A stretch of DNA of 64,000 nucleotides from Parvimonas sp. (GTDB lineage: Bacteria > Bacillota > Clostridia > Tissierellales > Peptoniphilaceae), in assembly GCA_022770425.1 (NCBI GenBank), contig JALEHY010000058.1, positions 1 to 64,000 on the forward strand, in the 5' to 3' direction. The position numbers and the translations under genes were made by a program. Position 1 is the first letter of the stretch; the number at the start of each line of letters is the position of its first letter. Below the pieces are notes generated by a model. It had not been told where the DNA came from. It did not search any database and worked only from the letters and a program-made list of their open reading frames with translations. Below are positions 41,980 through 48,919 of this stretch, in pieces.

Positions 41980-44001
41980 TTAATATATAATTACTTTCAT
42001 TCCTGTATATACATTTCTGTAAATATATCCCATTTTATCAGGTCTAACATTTATACAGCCACGAGAACCTCCGTATCTAAAATAATTAGGATTAGAAAAT
42101 GCATAATACGGTTGCCAATTTGCATCGTGTATTCCGTAAGTATTTCCTATGAACGGAACCCAATATTGTACCCACGAAGCATAGTCCGCTCCTTTTAATA
42201 CAGTCGGAGAAATTTTTCCCTGTATTCTGTAAACTCCTTTGGGAGTCGAACCGTAAAGATTATAATTTCCTGTTATTACTCCCATTTCGTCTAATATTTC
42301 TCCGTTTCTTACAAGCCATAATTTTTGACGAGATATACTGACTATTACAAAATCATCTCCGGTTACATACCAATTTCCATCTAAAGAGTGGAACGCATTA
42401 TCTTTCAAATACCAATCTCCGTATATCTTTTGTACATATTCTCCGTTTTTGTAATAATTTCCTGCATAAGTTCCGTTAGCATATTTTCCGTTAACAAAGT
42501 ATTTTCTTCCATTTCCGTCAGTACCGTATCCGTTAAGTTTTTTACCGTTTTTAAAGAAAAACCAATCATTGCCGTCATCATACCAACCTTGAGCCAATGA
42601 TTTATCTTCGGTGTAGTATCTTCCGTTTATGTATTGTTTTCCGTGAGTTTCCAAACCGTTTTTGTAAAGTTTATTAGAATAAAGTCCGTTTGCGTATTTA
42701 CCACGTACAAAATATCTTTGACCGTTAGCATCGCTTGCAAGACCTGTAAATTTTTTGCCGTCTTTAAAATAAAACCAATCATTACCGTCATCATACCACC
42801 AATTTGCAGGAGAAGTACCTTCGGCGTAAAAAATTCCGTTTACATAAGTAAAGCCTTTTGAAATAGAGCCGTCTTTAAACAATTGATTAAAGAAAATTCC
42901 GTTAGCATATTTTCCGTTAATAAAGTATTTTCTTCCGTTTTTGTCGTTACCGTATCCGCTAAGTTTTTTACCATCTTTAAAGAAAAACCAATCGTTGCCG
43001 TCATCGTACCACCAGTTTGCAGGTTCTCCGTTAACATAAAAATGTCCGTTAAAGTATCCTCTTGCGTATTTACCACGTACAAAATATCTTTGACCGTTAG
43101 CGTCGTTTGCAAGACCTGTAAATTTTTTGCCGTCTTTAAAATAAAACCAGTCATTGCCGTCATCATACCACCAGTTTGCAGGAGAAGTACCTTCGGCGTA
43201 AAAAACTCCGTTTACATAAGTAAATCCTTTTGAAATAGAGCCGTCTTTAAACAATTGATTGAAGAAAATTCCGTTAGCATATTTTCCGTTAATAAAGTAT
43301 TTTCTTCCGTTTTTGTCGTTACCGTATCCGCTAAGTTTTTTACCATCTTTAAAGAAAAACCAGTCATTGCCGTCATCGTACCACCAGTTTGCAGGTTCTC
43401 CGTTAACATAAAAATGTCCGTTAAAGTATCCTCTTGCGTATTTACCACGTACAAAATATCTTTGACCGTTAGCGTCGCTTGCAAGACCTGTAAATTTTTT
43501 GCCGTCTTTAAAATAAAACCAGTCATTGCCGTCATCATACCACCAATTTGCAGGAGAAGTCCCTTCGGCGTAAAAAATTCCGTTTACATAAGTAAAGCCT
43601 TTTGAAACAGAGCCGTCTTTAAATAATTTATTTGAGAAAATTCCGTTAGCATATTTTCCGTTAATAAAGTATTTTCTGCCATTTCCGTCAGTACCATATC
43701 CGTTAAGTTTTTTACCATCTTTAAAGAAAAACCAATCGTTGCCGTCATCATACCACCAATTTGAAAGTTCTCCGTTGCTAAAAAACAGTTTTTCATTTTC
43801 TAAAGTAATATATCCGGAGAATTTTTTACCGTTTTTTATTAAAAATTGTTTTTTGTTGTTTGTTTCGATTTTTGTGTCAGGATATTTTTGAACAATTTTA
43901 TTCAGTGTTTTATTATATTCATGAGAATATATTGAATTTGTAGATAAAGCAGTTAAAAATACAATAAATGCAAAAATTATCATTTTTTTAAAACTTTTCA
44001 T
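41980..44001 (-). CDS. L,D-transpeptidase with seven cell-wall-binding-like repeats
   Basis: The 673-residue secreted protein has a signal peptide (KKMIIFAFIVFLTALSTNSI) and seven copies of a repeat centred on WYDDGNDWF(F/Y)FKDGKK, alternating two subtypes. This resembles choline/GW-type wall-binding repeats. A C-terminal YkuD domain follows, with H625 and the catalytic C649 in GGSRGCINVR. It should make 3-3 peptidoglycan cross-links or attach proteins to the wall. At DNA level a 372-bp (124-aa) unit is repeated almost exactly (42795-43166 and 43167-43538), so copy number may vary between strains. ATG 44001 follows aaaggag. Confidence 0.9.
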   Translation of the reverse strand: MKSFKKMIIFAFIVFLTALSTNSIYSHEYNKTLNKIVQKYPDTKIETNNKKQFLIKNGKKFSGYITLENEKLFFSNGELSNWWYDDGNDWFFFKDGKKLNGYGTDGNGRKYFINGKYANGIFSNKLFKDGSVSKGFTYVNGIFYAEGTSPANWWYDDGNDWFYFKDGKKFTGLASDANGQRYFVRGKYARGYFNGHFYVNGEPANWWYDDGNDWFFFKDGKKLSGYGNDKNGRKYFINGKYANGIFFNQLFKDGSISKGFTYVNGVFYAEGTSPANWWYDDGNDWFYFKDGKKFTGLANDANGQRYFVRGKYARGYFNGHFYVNGEPANWWYDDGNDWFFFKDGKKLSGYGNDKNGRKYFINGKYANGIFFNQLFKDGSISKGFTYVNGIFYAEGTSPANWWYDDGNDWFYFKDGKKFTGLASDANGQRYFVRGKYANGLYSNKLYKNGLETHGKQYINGRYYTEDKSLAQGWYDDGNDWFFFKNGKKLNGYGTDGNGRKYFVNGKYANGTYAGNYYKNGEYVQKIYGDWYLKDNAFHSLDGNWYVTGDDFVIVSISRQKLWLVRNGEILDEMGVITGNYNLYGSTPKGVYRIQGKISPTVLKGADYASWVQYWVPFIGNTYGIHDANWQPYYAFSNPNYFRYGGSRGCINVRPDKMGYIYRNVYTGMKVIIY
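42795..43538 (-). repeat. Tandem 372-bp repeat inside the L,D-transpeptidase gene
   Basis: Two nearly identical 372-bp units encode a pair of wall-binding repeats each, with only a few base differences. More diverged partial units lie on both sides (about 42430-42794 and 43539-43800). Exact unit borders are arbitrary because of the tandem register. Confidence 0.85.
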
Positions 44002-44144
44002 ATGAAACTCCTTTCTGATTTTAATAAATTTTAAAATAAATTCATACTAATTATATTCCAATTATATGATATAGTCAATAATTTTGTGTGTAAATTTGCT
44101 AAAGTTATAATTTTACAATATGTGTTTTTGTAATTGTTTTAAAT

Positions 44145-44171
44145 ATGGTATAATTATTATAAATTTATGCC
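44145..44171 (+). repeat. Partial palindromic promoter repeat, copy R4
   Basis: ATGGTATAATTATTATAAAT followed by TTATGCC matches 24 of 27 bases of the R1 left arm and holds the extended -10 box. The right arm is lost. It sits about 40 bp before the 142-aa membrane protein gene. Confidence 0.55.
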
Positions 44172-44210
44172 ATATGAAGCAAGATGTGCAATGGTTAGGG
44201 GGTTAAAGTT

Positions 44211-44639
44211 ATGTTTTTTTTAAAAAAAATAAAAATTTATGATTATTTGTGGTTGCTTGGAATTCTTATATTTAGGACAATATTGTTTTTATTAGAATAT
44301 GTAGAATTAGAAAATGTGTTTATTTTTGACATTAGCAGATATTTATTATTTAAAATTTTTCCTAAGGTCGATTTATTGAACGGAGGAATGCTAAATCTGA
44401 TTTTTCTGTTTTATATTGTATTTTCAATTATGTATAATATCAATTATAAATTTTTACTTATAAATTTATTTTACGTAGTTTTTCAATTGTGTACTTTATT
44501 GTACCCAATATTGTTTAATGAATATAAACTTTTGGACGGTACTTCTATGATGATATTTATATTTGTAATATTAATTCATCTTTTACTTATTTTATTTAAT
44601 GTATTTTTAATCAATTTAAAAAGAAAGCAAACTTTTTAG
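44211..44639 (+). CDS. Membrane protein of unknown function, about 4 TM segments
   Basis: The 142-residue protein is mostly hydrophobic with about four membrane segments (for example YLWLLGILIFRTILFLLEYV and MMIFIFVILIHLLLILFNVF). The family is not recognised. ATG 44211 follows tagggggtt. It stands alone between repeat copies R4 and R5, both in the same orientation, as the Panacea pair does between R2 and R3. A terminator follows. Confidence 0.55.
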   Translation: MFFLKKIKIYDYLWLLGILIFRTILFLLEYVELENVFIFDISRYLLFKIFPKVDLLNGGMLNLIFLFYIVFSIMYNINYKFLLINLFYVVFQLCTLLYPILFNEYKLLDGTSMMIFIFVILIHLLLILFNVFLINLKRKQTF

Positions 44640-44675
44640 GAGAAATTTTAAATTTCTCCTATTTTAGTTTTTTAT
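44639..44675 (+). terminator. Terminator after the 142-aa membrane protein gene
   Basis: aggagaaatttt pairs with aaatttctcct at the stop codon, followed by a T-rich tract. Confidence 0.8.
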
Positions 44676-44682
44676 ATTTTTA

Positions 44683-44764
44683 ATGTGGTATAATTAATAT
44701 AGGTTTATACTTTAAAAAAACCTGTATTAATTTCATCATAACTATTTTAAAAATAATTGTGATG
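44683..44764 (+). promoter_or_regulatory. uvrB promoter region with repeat remnant R5 and leader hairpin
   Basis: TGTGGTATAATTAATATAGG resembles the repeat's left arm and carries an extended -10 box. Downstream, AATATAGGTTT and AAACCTGTATT form an inverted repeat (44697-44728). A long imperfect hairpin from CATCATAA to TTGTGATG (44734-44764) precedes the ribosome binding site. No obvious LexA-type box is visible. Confidence 0.5.
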
Positions 44765-44796
44765 ATTAAATTATAAATTAAAAATAGGAGCTGTCT

Positions 44797-46764
44797 ATGG
44801 AATTTAGATTACATTCAAAATTCAAACCTACGGGAGATCAACCTGAGGCTATTGAAACAATTTCTGATGCTATAAAATGCGGAGAAAAAGAAATTGTTTT
44901 AAAAGGTGTTACGGGTAGCGGAAAAACTTTTACAATGGCTAATATTATACAGAATGTGCAAAAACCTACTCTTGTAATTGCCCATAATAAAACTTTGGCT
45001 TATCAACTTGCAAGTGAGTTTAAAGAATTTTTTCCGAATAATGCAGTTGAATTTTTCGTTTCTTACTATGATTATTATCAACCTGAGGCGTATGTTCCCC
45101 AATCTGATACTTATATAGAAAAAGACAGTTCAATAAACGATGAAATAGATAAACTTAGACACTCCGCAACAATGGCACTTTTTGAAAGGCGTGATGTTAT
45201 AATTGTTGCGTCGGTTTCTTGTATCTATGGTTTAGGGGATCCGATTGATTATGAAGAACTTGTAATTTCTTTAAGACCCGGTATGATAAAGGACAGAGAT
45301 GAAGTTATAAGAAAGTTGGTAGATATTCAATATGTGAGAAATGATATTAATTTTATCAGGGGGACTTTTAGAGTCAGAGGCGACAGTTTGGAGATTTTCC
45401 CTGTTTCGTCTTCTGAAAACAGTATTAGAGTTGAGTTTTTCGGAGATGAGATTGAAAAAATTTCAGAGATAAATTCTTTAACCGGAGAAATCATCGGTTT
45501 TCGTGAACATATCGCCATATATCCCGCATCGCATTTTGCCACAAGTTCAGGTAAAATAGAAAAAGCGGTTAACAGTATTTCCTGTGAACTTAAAGAAAGA
45601 CTTGAAGAACTAAACAGAGAAAATAAATTATTGGAGGCACAAAGACTGGAGCAAAGAACCAATTACGATTTGGAAATGTTACAGGAAATAGGATTTTGTA
45701 CAGGAATAGAAAATTATTCTGCACATTTGAGCGGACGACAAAGAGGTTCGAGACCTTATACATTGATTGATTATTTTCCTGATGATTTTTTAATCATAAT
45801 TGATGAAAGTCATGTTACAATACCGCAAATCGGAGCTATGTACGAGGGGGACAGAAGCAGAAAACAAAATTTAGTGGATTACGGTTTTAGATTGCCGTCT
45901 GCACTTGATAACAGACCTTTAAAATTTTCAGAGTTTGAAAAAATGATAAATCAGATTTTATATGTTTCCGCAACTCCGGGTAAATACGAAAAGTCACATA
46001 ATCTAAAGGAAGTCGAACAAATTATTCGACCTACGGGTCTTTTGGATCCTGTTATTGAGGTGCGAGAAACAAAGGGTCAAATTGATGATATAATCGGAGA
46101 GGTAAATTCTGTAATTAAAAGTAATGAAAGAGTTTTAATTACCACACTTACTAAAAAAATGGCTGAAAATTTAACTGATTATTTAAAAAATGTCGGGATA
46201 AAAACTACGTATTTACACAGCGATATTGACACTATCGAAAGAATGGAAATAATAAGAGATTTGCGTTCGGGTAAGTTTGACGTTTTGGTTGGGATAAATC
46301 TTCTAAGAGAAGGTCTTGACCTTCCTGAAGTAAGTCTTGTTGTGATTTTAGATGCTGACAAAGAAGGGTTCCTTCGTTCCGAAACTTCGATGATACAGAC
46401 AATCGGTCGTGCCGCAAGAAATGTCAATGGTAGGGTTATTATGTATGCAGACAGAATTACAAACTCTATGGATATTGCAATTAAAGAAACTGACAGAAGA
46501 AGAAAAATTCAAAATGATTACAATATCAAACATAATATTACTCCAAAAAGTGTCAAGAAGGATATCAGAGAGATTATTACAGCTACAAAAGTTGCTGAAA
46601 GTGAAGAAATTTTTAAAGACGGAGATTATTCAATAACCAATTATGAAAGTTTTATACTTGAGCTTGAAAATGAAATGTTAAAAGCTGCCGACAGTTTGGA
46701 ATTTGAAAGAGCTGCGTCAATTAGAGATGAAATAAAGAAATTAAAAGAAATGTGGGGATTATAG
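44797..46764 (+). CDS. uvrB: Excinuclease ABC subunit B
   Basis: The 655-residue helicase-like subunit of nucleotide excision repair takes damage from UvrA and recruits UvrC. Walker A is GVTGSGKTF, the beta-hairpin YYDYYQPEAYVP inserts between DNA strands, and IIDESH and QTIGRAARN are present. The C-terminal UVR domain (LENEMLKAADSLEFERAA) binds UvrC. Start: ATG at 44797 after aggag. The gene ends in KEMWGL-stop. The last 24 bp before the stop recur exactly in front of uvrA, across a 2.1-kb cluster. Confidence 0.97.
   Translation: MEFRLHSKFKPTGDQPEAIETISDAIKCGEKEIVLKGVTGSGKTFTMANIIQNVQKPTLVIAHNKTLAYQLASEFKEFFPNNAVEFFVSYYDYYQPEAYVPQSDTYIEKDSSINDEIDKLRHSATMALFERRDVIIVASVSCIYGLGDPIDYEELVISLRPGMIKDRDEVIRKLVDIQYVRNDINFIRGTFRVRGDSLEIFPVSSSENSIRVEFFGDEIEKISEINSLTGEIIGFREHIAIYPASHFATSSGKIEKAVNSISCELKERLEELNRENKLLEAQRLEQRTNYDLEMLQEIGFCTGIENYSAHLSGRQRGSRPYTLIDYFPDDFLIIIDESHVTIPQIGAMYEGDRSRKQNLVDYGFRLPSALDNRPLKFSEFEKMINQILYVSATPGKYEKSHNLKEVEQIIRPTGLLDPVIEVRETKGQIDDIIGEVNSVIKSNERVLITTLTKKMAENLTDYLKNVGIKTTYLHSDIDTIERMEIIRDLRSGKFDVLVGINLLREGLDLPEVSLVVILDADKEGFLRSETSMIQTIGRAARNVNGRVIMYADRITNSMDIAIKETDRRRKIQNDYNIKHNITPKSVKKDIREIITATKVAESEEIFKDGDYSITNYESFILELENEMLKAADSLEFERAASIRDEIKKLKEMWGL
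46738..46761 (+). repeat. 24-bp direct repeat, left copy (3' end of uvrB)
   Basis: Covers the last codons of uvrB up to the base before its stop (TTA-TAG). It is identical, base for base, to 48895-48918. Confidence 0.9.
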
Positions 46765-46927
46765 TAGAAATAAATTTAGTAAATATTAAAATAAAAAATA
46801 TTTTGTATTATTAGAAATAATTTCGTTATTTAAACGATATATTAGTTTAAAAAATTATATTTTTAATTTTACAATACTAAGTTAATAATTTTAATAAAAA
46901 AATATTTTTATATAATTAAAAAAAGTG

Positions 46928-46957
46928 TTGACAAAAAACTTTTTTAAGTTATATAAT
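46928..46957 (+). promoter_or_regulatory. Promoter of the bacteriocin-like cluster
   Basis: TTGACA (46928-46933) and TATAAT (46952-46957), 18 bp apart, with a 5' leader of about 105 nt before the peptide gene. The stretch 46765-46927 is AT-rich and holds no gene. Confidence 0.75.
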
Positions 46958-47067
46958 TGAATTGATTAAATAATAAAACGAGTTGATGATTTGATCTTGT
47001 ATGAATATGAATTAAGATATTTATAGGTAATATTGGTTTAGTTGTTTTGTGCTTTAAGGAGAATAAT

Positions 47068-47337
47068 ATGAATGTTTTTGCTTTAAACAAGAGAGATAAG
47101 GTTATTTTATTTGTTACTATGTCGTTAGGGGTAAGTTTGACAATGTTTCCTTTATTGGCTAGTAGTTTTAAAATTTGTAATGCTGGATATGGTTGGAGTT
47201 GGGTTAGTGCATTTTGGAGTGCATATAATGGAGACGTAGTTAGTACTTTGATGAGCATGGGAGGGTCTTGGCTTGCATTAGCTACAGCTGCCGCAATACC
47301 TTTAACTTCAACAGCAGCTGTGGTTTGGTTTTTATAG
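47068..47337 (+). CDS. Hydrophobic 89-aa peptide, candidate circular-bacteriocin-like precursor
   Basis: The 89-residue product has an N-terminal leader or signal segment (KVILFVTMSLGVSLTMFPLL). The C-terminal region is rich in Gly, Ala, Ser and Trp (GYGWSWVSAFWSAYNGDVV, then MGGSWLALATAAAIPLTSTA), ending in a hydrophobic VVWFL. It looks like a small secreted membrane-active peptide. A longer frame begins at 47047, but aaggag lies 6 nt before ATG 47068. The 3-TM gene follows by 15 bp, and a SpoIIM/DUF95 gene lies downstream. I know no family match; the bacteriocin call rests on composition and neighbours. Confidence 0.6.
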   Translation: MNVFALNKRDKVILFVTMSLGVSLTMFPLLASSFKICNAGYGWSWVSAFWSAYNGDVVSTLMSMGGSWLALATAAAIPLTSTAAVVWFL

Positions 47338-47352
47338 AGGAAGGATTTAGAT

Positions 47353-47631
47353 ATGACTATTAGAAAATTTGGGATTTTTGCTCAGGTTATAGTTACTATT
47401 GCTATGATAGCTTCTTTGTCATTGGTGTTTTTGGGTGTTTTTTCTTACAATAATGATTTTAAATATGTATATAGGGTTATTTTATTTTTAAATTTAGTAA
47501 CTTTAACTGTAAATTTATTAATAAATAAAGGGCAAGGGACGTGTTTGTCAAAAAAAATAGTTTTACCACTTTTGTTTTTGACAATAGTTTTATCTATTTT
47601 AGCCTTGTTACTATTATTTGTTAAGATGTAG
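47353..47631 (+). CDS. Small 3-TM protein, candidate immunity protein
   Basis: The 92-residue protein has three membrane segments (IFAQVIVTIAMIASLSLVFLG, YRVILFLNLVTLTVNLLI, VLPLLFLTIVLSILALLLLF) with short loops. It directly follows the peptide gene (15 bp, site aggaagg) and precedes a terminator, so peptide and this protein form the first unit. Immunity proteins of circular and other class II bacteriocins often have this size and place. Function inferred from context. Confidence 0.55.
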   Translation: MTIRKFGIFAQVIVTIAMIASLSLVFLGVFSYNNDFKYVYRVILFLNLVTLTVNLLINKGQGTCLSKKIVLPLLFLTIVLSILALLLLFVKM

Positions 47632-47637
47632 TAATAT

Positions 47638-47677
47638 AGCAGAATAAGAGTTTTTAAGCTTTTATTCTGCTTTTTGT
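47638..47677 (+). terminator. Terminator inside the bacteriocin-like cluster
   Basis: agcagaataa pairs with ttattctgct across a loop of about 15 nt, followed by TTTTT. It would favour expression of the peptide and 3-TM genes over the two downstream genes. Confidence 0.75.
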
Positions 47678-47690
47678 ATAGGAGAAAAAT

Positions 47691-48242
47691 ATGAAAAATT
47701 ATTTAGATAAAATAATATTAAAATCTAATTTAACTTCAAGTATTTTATTGATAGTTTTATTTTGCATTTCAAATGTAATAAATATATTATCAATAGTGTT
47801 TATGTTTTATGGTAGATTTGACAGAGAAATAAAATTGTTTTCAGTTCTTATTATTACACAAATATTGATTTCTATAGCCTTTATTTTAGCGATAGTGTGT
47901 TTTGCAACTATGGTAATATATTTAATTTTTAGAATTAAGAAATTTGATGTTTCCTTGAATATATTATTTTCTTGTGTCTCATTTTCAATAATTCCATTAA
48001 TAATTATCAATATTTTTTGGGGAATGTTTATGGCTTACAATTATACTAATATTGATGTGAATTCGTTATTATTTTCTGATTTTTCAATTAAATTAGCTGA
48101 AAATACAGTTAGAATATCTAATATTGGAGTTTTTAAAATTTTGAGATACTTTTTTTATATAATTTCAGTTTTATTATTACTTTTTCTCGTAAAAAGATAT
48201 AAAGTTATATTGCAGGAGAGAAAAAATGAAATTACCCACTAA
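47691..48242 (+). CDS. 4-TM membrane protein of the bacteriocin-like cluster
   Basis: The 183-residue protein has about four membrane segments (SSILLIVLFCISNVINILSI, ISIAFILAIVCFATMVIYLI, SFSIIPLIIINIFWGMFMAY, FFYIISVLLLLFLV). It has a basic C-terminal tail. No family recognised. Size and topology resemble accessory membrane proteins in circular bacteriocin clusters. Start: ATG at 47691 after aggagaaa. Its end overlaps the SpoIIM-like gene by 17 bp, so the two products probably act together. Confidence 0.6.
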   Translation: MKNYLDKIILKSNLTSSILLIVLFCISNVINILSIVFMFYGRFDREIKLFSVLIITQILISIAFILAIVCFATMVIYLIFRIKKFDVSLNILFSCVSFSIIPLIIINIFWGMFMAYNYTNIDVNSLLFSDFSIKLAENTVRISNIGVFKILRYFFYIISVLLLLFLVKRYKVILQERKNEITH

Positions 48243-48813
48243 TTTTAAAAAGATTTTTAAGTTAAATGTTTTAATTTTATTTTTTACAATTATATTAACA
48301 TATTGTTTAAATTTTAGTTCTAAATCAATAAATGGATTTATTATTAATAGTAGTGAAAACTATTCTAAAAATATTGATATGTCTATTATATTTAAAATAT
48401 TATTTAATAATTTAATGGTTTCAGTAATAATTATTTTAAGTGGTATTATGATTATATTGCCGTTAGCTATTCTAATTATTAATATTAATGCCTATATTAT
48501 ACAATTTTTATTAGTATTATACTTAGATATTCCTATGAAATTTATTTTATTATTTGGTGTACCTCATATCATTTTTGAATTTACAGCTATGCTAATATCT
48601 ACAAGCATTGCAATGTATATACCTTATTCTTTGTTTAATTATATTTATTTTAAGAACGATATATATTTAAAAAAAGAAAATTTATTACTTACTTTTGAGT
48701 TGTTTTTAATTTCTATTTTTTTATTAATTATTGCCTCTATAATTGAAGGCGGTATTATATATAATTTCAAAAAATCTATAGTGTTTTTTAGTTCATTACT
48801 GATATTTATATAA
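48226..48813 (+). CDS. SpoIIM/DUF95-family membrane protein
   Basis: The 195-residue protein has about five membrane segments. The central motif FGVPHIIFEFTAMLIS matches the conserved PHGxxE-type motif of the SpoIIM/DUF95 family. Besides sporulation genes, this family is a regular part of circular bacteriocin clusters, for example those of enterocin AS-48 and carnocyclin. There it serves secretion or maturation. No other sporulation gene is seen here, so the latter role fits better. Start: ATG at 48226 after caggagag. A small palindromic terminator (48828-48846) follows. Confidence 0.65.
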   Translation: MKLPTNFKKIFKLNVLILFFTIILTYCLNFSSKSINGFIINSSENYSKNIDMSIIFKILFNNLMVSVIIILSGIMIILPLAILIININAYIIQFLLVLYLDIPMKFILLFGVPHIIFEFTAMLISTSIAMYIPYSLFNYIYFKNDIYLKKENLLLTFELFLISIFLLIIASIIEGGIIYNFKKSIVFFSSLLIFI

Positions 48814-48827
48814 TAAGATTTAAATTT

Positions 48828-48847
48828 TTCAGTACTGAACTTTTTTG
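48828..48847 (+). terminator. Short terminator of the bacteriocin-like cluster
   Basis: TTCAGTACTGAA, a perfect palindrome, is followed by C and six T. Confidence 0.5.
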
Positions 48848-48863
48848 TTTTATAATATAAAAA

Positions 48864-48918
48864 TTATGGTATAATATTAAAATACAGACTTTAAAAATTA
48901 AAAGAAATGTGGGGATTA
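48864..48918 (+). repeat. uvrA promoter and 24-bp direct repeat, right copy
   Basis: An extended -10 box (TATGGTATAAT, about 48865-48875) lies before the repeat copy at 48895-48918. That copy is identical to the 3' end of uvrB and supplies the uvrA ribosome binding site (GGGG). The uvrB frame read through this copy gives GGA TTA GAT GTC TAA, whose stop overlaps the uvrA start. Confidence 0.85.
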
Positions 48919-48919
48919 G

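Noticed and set aside
42388..43796. Long open frames on both strands across the L,D-transpeptidase gene
   Set aside because: They are shadows of the repeated coding sequence. They repeat with the 372-bp period, lack ribosome binding sites and read as low-complexity.
44683..44764. LexA/SOS box before uvrB
   Set aside because: The inverted repeats there (AGGTTT/AAACCT and CATCA/TGATG) do not match the GAAC-N4-6-GTTC type sites of Gram-positive LexA.
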